DNA of 64,000 nt from UBA7683 sp964397855 (GTDB lineage: Bacteria > Patescibacteriota > Saccharimonadia > Saccharimonadales > UBA7683). The stretch is from the NCBI GenBank assembly GCA_964397855.1, contig CAYNKQ010000001.1, positions 1-64,000 of the forward strand. Direction: 5' to 3'. Every line of letters begins with the position of its first letter. The first letter of the stretch is position 1. This document shows positions 1 to 8,220 of the stretch, piece by piece. The notes beneath the pieces were generated by a model that saw only the letters and a program-made list of their open reading frames with translations, ran no database searches and had not been told where the DNA came from. Both the position numbers and the translations under genes were made by a program.

Positions 1-64
1 CTTGCATCTTCCTGACGCGGACACAGGGGCCTGGAGGGGTATCGAGGCTTGGGTGCTATGGGTG
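1..64 (+). repeat. 3' part of 159-nt structured repeat, copy A (truncated by window edge)
   Basis: This matches the 3' third of the repeats at 47151-47309 and 51885-52043. Shared segments are TGGAGGGGTATCGAGGC, the GCTTGGGTG block and the closing-stem arm ATGGGTG at 58-64. The 13-nt variable segment at 19-31 reads GGACACAGGGGCC and differs completely from the other two copies, while the bases on both sides are conserved. In the other copies this segment pairs with an upstream arm, so copy A should carry something close to GGCCCCTGTGTCC roughly 50-65 nt before the window start. Function unknown. Confidence 0.7.
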
Positions 65-343
65 TAGGTTTTGTATTACTTTTGCGCCAAAAGTGATGAG
101 AGGAAGAGGAGAAGATAGTTGTTTGGAGAAATACAGGTTTAGAGAAGTTCAGGGCGTAGGAATGGGAAGATGACTATTGTGGACTGGATTCCTGCCTTCG
201 CAGGAATGACGAAAGACGGGAAGCTGAATACTTGATGATTGGGTCCGCCGCGGCGGATGACGGACCAGGGAATTGATTTGTTGAGGGCTAGACCCTGAAC
301 CCGCCTGTCTGGCCGACAAGCCGGGCGGGTCAAGCTTAGGATG
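65..343. repeat. Composite palindromic repeat region (dRS3-like and GC-rich palindromes)
   Basis: No gene is supported here. The stretch holds a hairpin ACTTTTG-cgc-CAAAAGT (78-94), a 20-nt palindrome with ATTCCTGC/GCAGGAAT arms (188-207) resembling the dRS3 repeat family, a perfect palindrome TCCGCCGCGGCGGA (244-257), and a longer imperfect palindrome with CCCGCC/GGCGGG arms near 301-330 that ends in GGATGAC. About 100 nt (148-250) closely match 52120-52245, so this is a repeated composite cassette. The short reading frame across it is only repeat sequence. Confidence 0.75.
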
Positions 344-348
344 ACAAG

Positions 349-374
349 GTGAGGAGTTGATGAATACTCCTCAC
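349..374 (-). terminator. Hairpin downstream of pilin gene cluster
   Basis: A perfect 9-bp stem (GTGAGGAGT at 349-357, ACTCCTCAC at 366-374) with an 8-nt loop lies 36 nt beyond the stop of the last minus-strand pilin gene. It has no clear U-tract, so it may be a weak terminator or an mRNA 3'-end stabiliser. Confidence 0.4.
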
Positions 375-410
375 TATTTGCTACTATCTACAATCCCTTA
401 CCCAACCCCG

Positions 411-845
411 TTACTTTGTAACTGGTGAAACGTTAGTCAAAACAAACCGAATAATCACTTGAGCGAAGAGAACAATCACAAGGCCTACGATAGCATAGAG
501 GATTGTGTTTTTAGCGCCGGAGACACCCGCAGAGTCGCCACCAGAGATGATGTAGCGGAAGCCACCGATGATGATCATGATAACCGAGACGGTTCCCACA
601 ACAACCGAAAAGATATTGATGATTCGTTTAGTAAGGCCGCTGAAGCTCGCATCACCATTTTCAAGGCAGTTATTAATGGTCACACCAGGAGTGAACTTAC
701 CGGTCTCAGTGCTCAGAACACCCTGACAGACGTTATCTTGGATACTCTGGGCATGTACGAGTGTCATGGGAATGGCCAACATCACTAGGGCCAGGATTGC
801 CGGCAGAACAACTTGGCTAAAGATTCGTTTTGTGTACGACTGCAT
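411..845 (-). CDS. T4SS pilin-like protein 7 (VirB2/TrbC-like)
   Basis: This is a 144-residue small envelope protein. It has an N-terminal signal or membrane segment (about 8-32, ending AHA), a variable extracytoplasmic stretch with two Cys, then two hydrophobic helices around a short loop with the motif SGGDSAGVSGAKNTILYAI. That core is typical of the T4SS_pilin/TrbC-VirB2-like family, whose members form or line the secretion pilus. It is the last of seven related genes. A good Shine-Dalgarno (GAAAGGAATC) precedes the ATG. It appears to be transcribed on its own, because a terminator (914-941) and a -10 box (879-884) lie between it and the upstream paralogue. Confidence 0.85.
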   Translation of the reverse strand: MQSYTKRIFSQVVLPAILALVMLAIPMTLVHAQSIQDNVCQGVLSTETGKFTPGVTINNCLENGDASFSGLTKRIINIFSVVVGTVSVIMIIIGGFRYIISGGDSAGVSGAKNTILYAIVGLVIVLFAQVIIRFVLTNVSPVTK

Positions 846-878
846 GATGATTCCTTTCGAGTACTGTAAATTGAACCT

Positions 879-884
879 ATTATA
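879..884 (-). promoter_or_regulatory. -10 element for the 411-845 pilin gene
   Basis: On the minus strand this reads TATAAT, 33 nt before the ATG at 845 and just after a Rho-independent terminator. The -35 region is poorly conserved. Confidence 0.45.
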
Positions 885-913
885 TAACTTCCAGGGGTGG
901 AATACCAGATATT

Positions 914-941
914 TAAAAAGCGACCATTACGGTCGCCTTTT
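914..941 (-). terminator. Rho-independent terminator between two pilin genes
   Basis: The stem GCGACC/GGTCGC (920-925 with 931-936) has a 5-nt loop. On the minus strand it is followed by TTTTT, and A/T runs on both sides could make it bidirectional. It ends the transcript of the 960-1367 gene. Confidence 0.75.
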
Positions 942-959
942 AAAGTAGCTGCGATATAC

Positions 960-1367
960 TTAGCTAGTTTTAGCGTTTGTAAGTACGAAGCGTACAATTA
1001 CCTGAGCGAAGAGAACAATCACAAGGCCTACGATAGCGTAGAGGATTGTGTTTTTAGCACCAGAGACACCGTTGCTGTCACCACCAGAGATGATGTAGCG
1101 GAAGCCACCGATGATAATCATGACGACTGAGACTGTACCAACAACAATAGAGAAGATGTTGATAATCTTTTTAGCAAGACCAGCGAATGAGTTATCCTCG
1201 CCATCGTCTTCACAACTATCTGTACCTGTGTTTTTAAGACCCTGACAGACGTTATCTTGAATACTACTCTGTGCATGCGCAGAAAGTGGTACAAGTGCAA
1301 CGCTCGGTAGTGCGAGCAGAGCTGCAGCGCCCATGGTTGCCATAAATTTCTTAAGTAGTGATTTCAT
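960..1367 (-). CDS. T4SS pilin-like protein 6 (VirB2/TrbC-like)
   Basis: This protein of about 135 residues has a Lys-rich N-terminus and signal peptide (cleavage near AHAQS), a short variable acidic region with two Cys, then the same double-helix core as its neighbours (SGGDSNGVSGAKNTILYAI). I chose the ATG at 1367 over the upstream in-frame ATG at 1403 because AAAGGAAC lies about 9 nt before it and it opens a typical signal peptide. It has its own promoter (1402-1429) and terminator (914-941), so it is a single-gene transcription unit inside the tandem cluster. The C-terminal half is almost identical to the products of 411-845 and 1451-1930. Confidence 0.85.
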   Translation of the reverse strand: MKSLLKKFMATMGAAALLALPSVALVPLSAHAQSSIQDNVCQGLKNTGTDSCEDDGEDNSFAGLAKKIINIFSIVVGTVSVVMIIIGGFRYIISGGDSNGVSGAKNTILYAIVGLVIVLFAQVIVRFVLTNAKTS

Positions 1368-1401
1368 TTTTAATCTGTTCCTTTCGTTACTATATGATTG
1401 C

Positions 1402-1429
1402 ATTATAACAGACGACTACTGGGTTGCAA
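1402..1429 (-). promoter_or_regulatory. Sigma-70-type promoter for the 960-1367 pilin gene
   Basis: On the minus strand, -35 TTGCAA (1424-1429), a 16-nt spacer and -10 TATAAT (1402-1407) lead to a leader of about 30 nt before the ATG at 1367. Confidence 0.65.
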
Positions 1430-1450
1430 ATATGAAAATTTGTTAGCCAA

Positions 1451-1930
1451 CTAGGCGTTATACCCGGTAGTAGGCACTAGCCAAGTGGTCTTCTCCGGAG
1501 CCTTAGGTTTAGTAGGGGTTGGCTCTTCCTTGGGAACAGCAGTTGCGCTGCTATAAACGAACCGAACTATCACTTGAGCGAAGAGAACAATCACAAGGCC
1601 AACTACTGCATAGAGTATGGTGTTTTTAGCGCCGGAGACACCGTTGCTGTCACCACCCGAAATAACATAGCGGAAGCCACCAATGATAATCATGACCACC
1701 GAGACCGCGCCAACAATCATAGAAAGCGTATTAATAATCACCTTAACAAGATTACTGACTTGCCCCTCAGCCTCTTTTTGCGCAGCCTCGCTACTACCGC
1801 ACTTAGCAGTTGGATCAACAAGCTTCAGAGAGCTACAGGCGTCATCAGCAGGTGCGGCATTTACCAATGGGACGGAACCCAACAAAAGTGTAGCGAATAC
1901 GAGAGCTACTATTAGTTTTAATCTTTTCAT
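1451..1930 (-). CDS. T4SS pilin-like protein 5 (VirB2/TrbC-like)
   Basis: This is a 159-residue member of the tandem pilin-like family. It has a signal peptide (about 1-25, ending VNA), a variable external region with two Cys, the conserved two-helix core with SGGDSNGVSGAKNTILYAV, and a Pro/Lys/Thr-rich C-terminal tail of about 30 residues that the paralogues lack. A strong ribosome-binding site (GGAAGGAAG) precedes the ATG. It follows the 1967-2443 gene by only 36 nt and is probably co-transcribed with it. The tail could be a cytoplasmic or surface-exposed tag; nothing shows which. Confidence 0.85.
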   Translation of the reverse strand: MKRLKLIVALVFATLLLGSVPLVNAAPADDACSSLKLVDPTAKCGSSEAAQKEAEGQVSNLVKVIINTLSMIVGAVSVVMIIIGGFRYVISGGDSNGVSGAKNTILYAVVGLVIVLFAQVIVRFVYSSATAVPKEEPTPTKPKAPEKTTWLVPTTGYNA

Positions 1931-1966
1931 GTTCTTCCTTCCAATCTAGTTAGGTCCAAGACTAAC

Positions 1967-2443
1967 TCACAGCTTAGTTATAACAAAGGTTACTATAATT
2001 TGAGCAAACAAGACAACTACCAAACCTATGACAGCGTAGAGGATAGTGTTCTTAGCCCCGGAGACACCGTTGCTGTCACCACCGGAAACCACGTAACGGA
2101 AGCCACCGATGATGATCATGACGACTGAAACAATCCCGGTTGCGATAATAACCAGTTGTGTCACTCGATAAATTACTGAATTCTTGCCGATAAGAGGTGA
2201 ATTTACATCAGAATACACATTATCCCCATCGGGCGTAAATCGAGTTTGCACATCTTTACAGTATGCTGAGTTTGTAACAGGTTCACCACCGCTAGCACCG
2301 GAGGCGCCTGCGTCACAGAAATCTGTTGCAGAATCACCTGGGTCAGGAGCTTCTGCCTGTGCTACCACAGCCGGTGCAGCAGAAAACGCTGCGGCCACGA
2401 CCAACATCGCTACAGCAATTACAATTCGTAACTTGATAGCCAT
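1967..2443 (-). CDS. T4SS pilin-like protein 4 (VirB2/TrbC-like)
   Basis: This is a 158-residue protein. It has a signal peptide (about 1-30, Ala-rich), then about 50 residues of variable exported sequence, then the shared helix-loop-helix core (SGGDSNGVSGAKNTILYAVIG). Its ATG directly abuts the TAA of the upstream gene (2444-2848), which suggests translational coupling. The near-identity of the core DNA with its downstream paralogues points to recent duplication or gene conversion. Confidence 0.85.
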   Translation of the reverse strand: MAIKLRIVIAVAMLVVAAAFSAAPAVVAQAEAPDPGDSATDFCDAGASGASGGEPVTNSAYCKDVQTRFTPDGDNVYSDVNSPLIGKNSVIYRVTQLVIIATGIVSVVMIIIGGFRYVVSGGDSNGVSGAKNTILYAVIGLVVVLFAQIIVTFVITKL

Positions 2444-2848
2444 TTAGTTGGCCAGCCTTAATACGTAGCTTGAGATTACAAAAACCGAGAGACCAAGTAT
2501 AAGTCCGATAACTGCATATAATATTGTCTTCTTAGCCGAAGCAATCGCGTTTGCATCACCGCCAGATAGTGAATACTTGATACCCCCGATGACTACAAAT
2601 AAAATGCAGAGGCTCGTAAGTACTCCGAAGGCAATTCTAACTACCGTCTGCAAGGCGTTTGTGTTGTCGGCGCAGCCGACTCGGGGCAGCTGACTCGGGG
2701 CTTTTACTATCGCTGCCGAAGAGTTATCGGCACAAGCAGCGTCGACGCGTATTGGGGTAACCAGAAAAAGAGCAGCAACGCTCGTGGTTAGGGCAATCAA
2801 AACTGCCAAGTTGTTGAGGAGTGCTTGTATTTTCTTTATTCTATTCAC
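2444..2848 (-). CDS. T4SS pilin-like protein 3 (diverged)
   Basis: This is a 134-residue protein with the same plan: N-terminal hydrophobic segment (about 14-36), a short exported region with two Cys, and two C-terminal helices around SGGDANAIASAKKTILYAVIG. It is more distant from the four downstream paralogues than they are from one another, but clearly homologous in the loop. It sits in the middle of the minus-strand operon, 9 nt after the previous gene. Confidence 0.8.
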   Translation of the reverse strand: MNRIKKIQALLNNLAVLIALTTSVAALFLVTPIRVDAACADNSSAAIVKAPSQLPRVGCADNTNALQTVVRIAFGVLTSLCILFVVIGGIKYSLSGGDANAIASAKKTILYAVIGLILGLSVFVISSYVLRLAN

Positions 2849-2857
2849 ATTCGTACC

Positions 2858-3253
2858 TTACGTTATGTTAAAAACTACTTTCACAAAATAGCCCAAGAAC
2901 CAAGACGCCATTATTGTTATTAGCAGGCCAATCATTGAGTTTACCATTGTGTCTCGGGCCCCTTTGACGCCCTCAGGGGATCCCTGACTTGTAACCATCC
3001 TAATTGCGCCGTAAATGAAATAGCCTATGGCAACAAAAGTTCCGATTCTCAGAAGTATATCTATAATCCCTGCAAGAATAAGCCAGAATGTACCTATACC
3101 ATACTGCTCGAACTTAAGTTGACAACCAATTCCACCTGGTGCCGTTGCTTTGGGAACGTATTGAGCCCAAGAGCGAATAGTGAAAAAAGTAGATTCTTGG
3201 CAACCTGCCGCGAACTGACCGAGTGCTGTGTTTTGTAATGCTGCGAGTATCAT
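2858..3253 (-). CDS. Small T4SS-associated membrane protein (pilin-like 2)
   Basis: This is a 131-residue membrane protein. It lacks a clear cleavable signal peptide but keeps two C-terminal helices around the loop TSQGSPEGVKGARDTMVNSM, which resembles the SGGD-SGAKN loop of the neighbours. One or two extra hydrophobic segments lie near residues 52-80. It is best seen as a diverged TrbC/VirB2-like family member. The ribosome-binding site is weak, so the start is the least certain in this operon. Confidence 0.7.
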   Translation of the reverse strand: MILAALQNTALGQFAAGCQESTFFTIRSWAQYVPKATAPGGIGCQLKFEQYGIGTFWLILAGIIDILLRIGTFVAIGYFIYGAIRMVTSQGSPEGVKGARDTMVNSMIGLLITIMASWFLGYFVKVVFNIT

Positions 3254-3305
3254 ATCTGTGAATTACTTTATTACAATAGAGGTTTGCTGTCTACTGACTC
3301 ACGAC

Positions 3306-4094
3306 TTAGAATATGCCGCCAGGAACCAACCATTGAAGCATTCCAAACATTACAAGATACAAGAGCGCCCCTATAACAACATTCACAATGCGATTCTTGG
3401 CCGCAGCAACAGACTGAGCATTACCCTGAGCAGCAGAGTATTGGATTCCGGCGATAATTAGACTGAACGCTCCAAGTAGGCCAATCCCCAGCATTAGCCA
3501 TTTAAGGTATGATGCGACTCTGGTGGCAAAGGGTGTATCTTGTGGATCCGTTAGAGCTCCTTCTTTTTGGCCCTGAGGATTCTCCTTTGGCCCCCAGCCC
3601 TTGCTGTCTAGAAACCTCTTCCACTCACGCTCACGACACTCACGGTCCGGAGCTTCAAAGCCACATTCCGTCCCGAACCTAGCAAGGGCAGTGCGCCATA
3701 CGCCACCACTTGCCGTAGAGCTCACCACGACGTAACAACTCTTTTTTTGGAGCGCCACCTCCTTTGTCATACACCGTTCGCTAGCAGCAAGGCCTGTTGG
3801 TCTGTAGTTTATGCTCCCCAGGAGGAAATTTCTGCACTTGGTCTTACTCGATTCGTCTTGACCCTTGGCTTTTGTTGCAGGAGCAAGCGAACACCACGAG
3901 TTAACGTATTGCTCGACTTTTGAAAACTGTTGCCAGCAATCGAACCACTTGTCTGTTGGGTCAGGACAGTCGCTTGGTGCAGCCGACACCCTCGGTACGG
4001 CCACAATACAGATTAGTAATACCCCTACTGAGACGAGCAGTACTTTAGCTCTGGTGAATATGACGTGAATTCGTTGTGTATTTCTGTTAGACAT
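3306..4094 (-). CDS. Large pilin-like exported protein (TrbC/VirB2-type C-terminus)
   Basis: This protein of about 262 residues has a signal peptide (about 15-38, ending VSA), a Cys-rich exported domain of roughly 150 residues (about eight Cys, probably disulfide-bonded), and the family's two C-terminal helices with the loop SAAQGNAQSVAAAKNRIVNV. It is the first gene of the minus-strand pilin cluster, divergent from the plus-strand T4SS operon. I preferred the ATG at 4094 over a TTG 21 nt upstream. It may be a tip or adhesin-like pilin, but that is inference from size and Cys content only. Confidence 0.7.
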   Translation of the reverse strand: MSNRNTQRIHVIFTRAKVLLVSVGVLLICIVAVPRVSAAPSDCPDPTDKWFDCWQQFSKVEQYVNSWCSLAPATKAKGQDESSKTKCRNFLLGSINYRPTGLAASERCMTKEVALQKKSCYVVVSSTASGGVWRTALARFGTECGFEAPDRECREREWKRFLDSKGWGPKENPQGQKEGALTDPQDTPFATRVASYLKWLMLGIGLLGAFSLIIAGIQYSAAQGNAQSVAAAKNRIVNVVIGALLYLVMFGMLQWLVPGGIF

Positions 4095-4194
4095 AATAGG
4101 GCAATTATCTCTCAATTTGTCTAGTTACGCAACAAATCGATTGCCTGTTACCTTTTGATCTTTCAACCACCGTGACTTGGTGGGTGTGTAATGA

Positions 4195-4223
4195 TTGTGC
4201 TAAGGCCCCGACTTCGATACAAT
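4195..4223 (+). promoter_or_regulatory. Promoter of the T4SS operon
   Basis: -35 TTGTGC (4195-4200), a 17-nt spacer and -10 TACAAT (4218-4223). The ATG follows 12 nt after the -10, so the mRNA would have almost no leader. Confidence 0.65.
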
Positions 4224-4235
4224 ATCTAGTAAATT

Positions 4236-7205
4236 ATGAGTAAACTAAAACGACTGTTCCTATTGTTCTTGCCTCTACTGTTAGTTATTACTACCACGAC
4301 CTCAACCTTGTTGTCTGTAACCAGCCCCGCAAGCGTTGGTGCAGACGCAGTTACATTGGCAGACCCAGAAGTGCCCGTTGACGGTAACGAGGAAGTTGCA
4401 TGGTGGGTGGATAGAACCAGTCTAGTGCTTTTTAACAACACTCTCCCGAATGATACAAGCAGCGCAACAGAGGTCGAAGAACTAAGAAACAATGAGAATA
4501 CGGCTATAATGCCCAGCCAAGATGTTAAGTACCGAGGGGCCGGTGGCTGTACTTTAACAGTTAAATTTTCAAGTGCTAACGCTGCTCCTTCGAGCGGTAC
4601 TCTCACGGGTAGCGGCTGCAAGAACCGAGATAAAACCGTGCGTCTCGAAAGTAAAAGCAGAGGTATAGTTGACGGCTATCGTGATGTAGACGGAAAGACC
4701 GTTACTTTAACCAGATATCTCAGGAAATTGACTGGGTGTCCTGGCGGGGCTTCTGGTGCGACTTCAGTAGCCGTTACCTCTGATAAAGATAGTTATGATA
4801 AGTCAGTGGTCTTCGATCTTTCCAAGAAAAATGGTCGCTTTAGCGGGTGGTGGGACACGAAGAGCGGGCAAGATCTTGGCTCAAAGGCCTCCGCCCACGC
4901 CTTAAAAGTTGCAGATGGTGAAGGTAATCTGTCGACAGTAACTCAAATTGCCTACTGCCCCGATGGAGTAGGCTTTGGTGACAGCAGCTACGGTTACAGG
5001 CTCGCGTACGGGGACAGGGCTAACATAAACAATCCCTCATCGACGGCACAGCCAACAGCCGGAAACGGTCGCACGCTCAACGTTAAAAAAGGTACCACTC
5101 GTGAGAAGGAGTTAGCCGAGGTCAAAGAAGCTGCCACATCATACAGTCAACAGAAAGCAAAGCAGAAAGAGTTTATAGAATTTTTCAGTAACTCCGACAA
5201 TATGAACGTTCTTAGGGGTTGCGCGGATGCGAAACTAACCACCAGCTATAGTGGACGAGATGCGGAGCTGAGGCAATACGCCGTGGATACACTGATAAGA
5301 CCTATCCCTGGGCCTTTTTCAGATTGTATAAGGGCATTCTTTGAGGGCAACGAAGCCTTTGACGCCATAGACAGCATCCCCCCGCCCGAGATGGTTGGCG
5401 CACCAGACGCAGTTGGCAGCGGTGAGGGTGAGTGCTCTGGCGGTCCAGTAATTATAGGTGACCTGATTTGTTGGATAGGCGAGGCTATATTCGATGGCGT
5501 AAACGCAATGTTTACCGGGGTGATCGAATACTTTGCGGAACCACCAAACATAATCGCTGATTCAGGATCTAAAATCCAAGCAACGTGGGCAAACCTTAGG
5601 AACATTGCAAACGTTCTGTTTGTAATTGCGTTCTTACTGGTCATATTTCAATACGTAACCAACGTAAGCGTTGCCGAGGCATATTTCGTGAAGAAGTTTA
5701 TACCCAGGCTTGTTATCGCCGTAATACTCACCCAAGCTTCGGGGTGGATAGCTAGCGAGATGGCGTTCTTTGTACATGACCTCGGTTCAAGTATTCAAAG
5801 TATAGTCTTTTGGTCTGGAGGTGGTGGATTCACCGCTGGCAGCGGCGCCGTATCAGTGCTGAGTGGAGGCGCCATGATTGCTTTGTTCTTAAGTGGTGGT
5901 GGATTCGCTCTGATGGTTGCCGCCTTATTCATGGGGATCGTTTTGCTGATTGTGCTCCTTGTGTCTGTGATAGTTTTGGCCATAAGACATATTCTCATTA
6001 TCGTCCTAGCCATGTTCGCACCACTTGCGTTTGCATGTCTTGCCATACCGCAGCTAGACGGAGTATTCAAGAAATGGCTAAAGATGTACTTTCAACTGTT
6101 AATGATGTATCCGATAATTATGCTGATGATTGCCGCGGCAAGCTTGCTCTCCAGTACTCTTAGCGGCGGTGGCATGCTAGAACAACTTATTGGACTTACC
6201 GTACAATTCCTCCCTTATTTCGTCCTGCCATTCACCTTCAAGTTCTCAGGTGGACTCATGGGAAATGTTGGCGCAAAGATAAATGGCCTGGGCAAAAAGG
6301 GCATGAAGATGGGCGTCAATCAAGGCAAAAAACAGTATGCGAAAACCGACTTTGCGCAAGACAGAGCCAGCAAAAAGAGCTACAAGGATGGGTTGCGCAG
6401 TGAAAAGTCTGGTCGTCGAATAACAAGCCAGATTGCGGGCGGCACTGGTCGCTTCGGCAGGAAGTACGCGGGCACCGATGAGCAAGAGATCGCAAAAGCT
6501 AAGATGGCAGAAGAACAAATTCGCGTAGCCAGCGCACAAGAGCGAGCGAAGAAGGCAGAACGAAGCGGAGAGCTACTCAAAGCGCAGCAACGGCATAAGG
6601 CTGTTCAAGAGAGCCTCATTGGCCAGGATTACATAGATGCTACGGGGGCAACCAAGACGCACACTGCCGACACTGCCAGGACAGCCGCTAACGACGTTCT
6701 TGCGGGTGAAGCATCCAGCCTAGATACCAGCTTCGAGAAACGTGCAGCAATCATACAAGAACTCGGTAGACAAAAGGCCGATGGCCATATTGCCCGCATA
6801 TCTAATAACCTTGGCGGACAGGGCATTGAGGGCGCAAAAGCATGGAACGAGCTTGTTGGTGATAACGAAGCCTTCTCAGCCATGACATCCCTTAACAAAG
6901 GCTTTGGAACTGCTATTAATCCAGGAGACTCAAAAGAGCAGATTGCTCAAGGACGACTCAAGACCTTTGCAAAGAAGGGTCTTGCCTCAAAGGCAGGCGA
7001 CAGCAAAGATGCTTGGAAGGATTCGGTTCTTACCGCTCTCTCAAGTGGGGACACTGCGGCGCTTGACAAGGTCATGGCCGACCACGCAGCAATTATGGGC
7101 AGTGAAGCCCGTGTCAATCTAAATGTGACTAAGGACGAACTCGACGAACTCGTCACAGGCTATCGATCAGGAACACTAACAGATGATGACGTGCCTTACA
7201 AATAG
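4236..7205 (+). CDS. VirB6/TrbL-like polytopic T4SS protein
   Basis: This 989-residue protein has a signal peptide (about 1-35), an exported N-terminal region of roughly 400 residues, then a cluster of transmembrane helices (about 450-690, including a Gly/Ser-rich segment), and a long charged, Lys/Ala/Glu-rich C-terminal tail (about 700-989), probably cytoplasmic and partly coiled. This layout matches the VirB6/TrbL family, whose members form the inner-membrane channel of type IV secretion systems. It heads the plus-strand operon (PrgI, TraC-like and VirB4 proteins follow) and starts just after a sigma-70-type promoter. The large exported N-domain is not typical of VirB6 and remains unassigned. 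Confidence 0.75.
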   Translation: MSKLKRLFLLFLPLLLVITTTTSTLLSVTSPASVGADAVTLADPEVPVDGNEEVAWWVDRTSLVLFNNTLPNDTSSATEVEELRNNENTAIMPSQDVKYRGAGGCTLTVKFSSANAAPSSGTLTGSGCKNRDKTVRLESKSRGIVDGYRDVDGKTVTLTRYLRKLTGCPGGASGATSVAVTSDKDSYDKSVVFDLSKKNGRFSGWWDTKSGQDLGSKASAHALKVADGEGNLSTVTQIAYCPDGVGFGDSSYGYRLAYGDRANINNPSSTAQPTAGNGRTLNVKKGTTREKELAEVKEAATSYSQQKAKQKEFIEFFSNSDNMNVLRGCADAKLTTSYSGRDAELRQYAVDTLIRPIPGPFSDCIRAFFEGNEAFDAIDSIPPPEMVGAPDAVGSGEGECSGGPVIIGDLICWIGEAIFDGVNAMFTGVIEYFAEPPNIIADSGSKIQATWANLRNIANVLFVIAFLLVIFQYVTNVSVAEAYFVKKFIPRLVIAVILTQASGWIASEMAFFVHDLGSSIQSIVFWSGGGGFTAGSGAVSVLSGGAMIALFLSGGGFALMVAALFMGIVLLIVLLVSVIVLAIRHILIIVLAMFAPLAFACLAIPQLDGVFKKWLKMYFQLLMMYPIIMLMIAAASLLSSTLSGGGMLEQLIGLTVQFLPYFVLPFTFKFSGGLMGNVGAKINGLGKKGMKMGVNQGKKQYAKTDFAQDRASKKSYKDGLRSEKSGRRITSQIAGGTGRFGRKYAGTDEQEIAKAKMAEEQIRVASAQERAKKAERSGELLKAQQRHKAVQESLIGQDYIDATGATKTHTADTARTAANDVLAGEASSLDTSFEKRAAIIQELGRQKADGHIARISNNLGGQGIEGAKAWNELVGDNEAFSAMTSLNKGFGTAINPGDSKEQIAQGRLKTFAKKGLASKAGDSKDAWKDSVLTALSSGDTAALDKVMADHAAIMGSEARVNLNVTKDELDELVTGYRSGTLTDDDVPYK

Positions 7206-7222
7206 GCAGGAACGATATCTCA

Positions 7223-8146
7223 ATGGCAACACATAGAGTACCTCAAGACGTAGAAACAGATGATAAGCTTATTGGCTTTCTAAGCATGAAGCAGTTTATC
7301 TTCGTAATAGTTGGACTTGGATTTGGGTACCTAACATTTGTCTTCACAACTAAGGTTCACTTTTTGGCGGGACTCATCTGGGTTCCATTTACTGTCATAT
7401 TCTTGGTGCTTGGGTTGTATCAAAGAAAGGACCAGCCAGTTGAAGTGTACCTGGCCTCTGCTATCCGCTTCTATCTTAAGCCTCACAAACGCAAATGGAA
7501 TCAAGAGGGCTACGAAGAGCGCGTAGTGGTAACCGTGCCCCCAAAGATCGAGCACAACTACACAAAGAATTTTACAGGTGAAGAAGCGACAAGCAGGCTA
7601 GGGAATCTCTCTCGCCTAATGGATTCTCGGGGCTGGGCCACCAAGATGACAGGGGAGTGGCAGAACCCTCAACTTGCTACTGCCGCTGGGGCTGAAAGAC
7701 TCGTGCAATCAGGCCCTGCCATAAGTGGCATCGATGTACAACAATACATGCAACCAACTGATGTCATGGATGAAAATTCGAGTATTGTAGCTCAGGATTT
7801 TCAAGCTCGGATCACGCAAGTAGATTCAAGTGCCAAGCAGCACGCCTTGCAAGCGCTACAACAAGCCAGACAAGATGCCGGGTCAACTCAGCAGGCTGAC
7901 GACAACACCAACAACGTGACAATGGCCGACCCCACATATCAGAAGTATCCCGAGATGAAGCAGAAGGTCGTTTCACCAACCGTGGAGCCTAATCCACCAG
8001 AAGCATACGTTGTTCAAACGCCACCAAAGATTACTACCCCATCGATAAGCCAAGAGCCTGACACTGCGGCAGCTCCACAGACTCCAGTAGTTACACCCGA
8101 AGCCATAGAGACAGATGATGGCTCGGTTGAGATATCGCTCCATTAA
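7223..8146 (+). CDS. PrgI family T4SS protein (VirB3-like)
   Basis: This is a 307-residue protein. The first 75 residues carry the PrgI-type pattern: VPQDVE near the start, then two adjacent transmembrane helices (about 27-70), then a basic segment (YLKPHKRKWNQE). PrgI proteins are the Gram-positive/CPR counterpart of VirB3 and sit beside VirB4 in the membrane complex. The remaining 230 residues are hydrophilic, Gln/Pro/Thr-rich and probably disordered. The gene lies 17 nt after the VirB6-like gene and before the ATPase genes, the expected order. Confidence 0.85.
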   Translation: MATHRVPQDVETDDKLIGFLSMKQFIFVIVGLGFGYLTFVFTTKVHFLAGLIWVPFTVIFLVLGLYQRKDQPVEVYLASAIRFYLKPHKRKWNQEGYEERVVVTVPPKIEHNYTKNFTGEEATSRLGNLSRLMDSRGWATKMTGEWQNPQLATAAGAERLVQSGPAISGIDVQQYMQPTDVMDENSSIVAQDFQARITQVDSSAKQHALQALQQARQDAGSTQQADDNTNNVTMADPTYQKYPEMKQKVVSPTVEPNPPEAYVVQTPPKITTPSISQEPDTAAAPQTPVVTPEAIETDDGSVEISLH

Positions 8147-8220
8147 GCATAAGCGGCCTACACATTTTTTTATAAACGTGACATAATCTTAAGGTAAGAA
8201 AACACTAGGAATTTTATACT

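Noticed and set aside
139..333. 64-codon minus-strand frame with the phrase FVIPAKAGIQ
   Set aside because: This is the usual translation of dRS3-like palindromes. There is no ribosome-binding site and no coding signal. A similar frame at 52130-52372 is rejected for the same reason.
459..1130. Plus-strand frames opposite the pilin genes (for example MSEENNHKA...)
   Set aside because: They are antisense shadows of the conserved pilin core and recur only because the pilins are duplicated.
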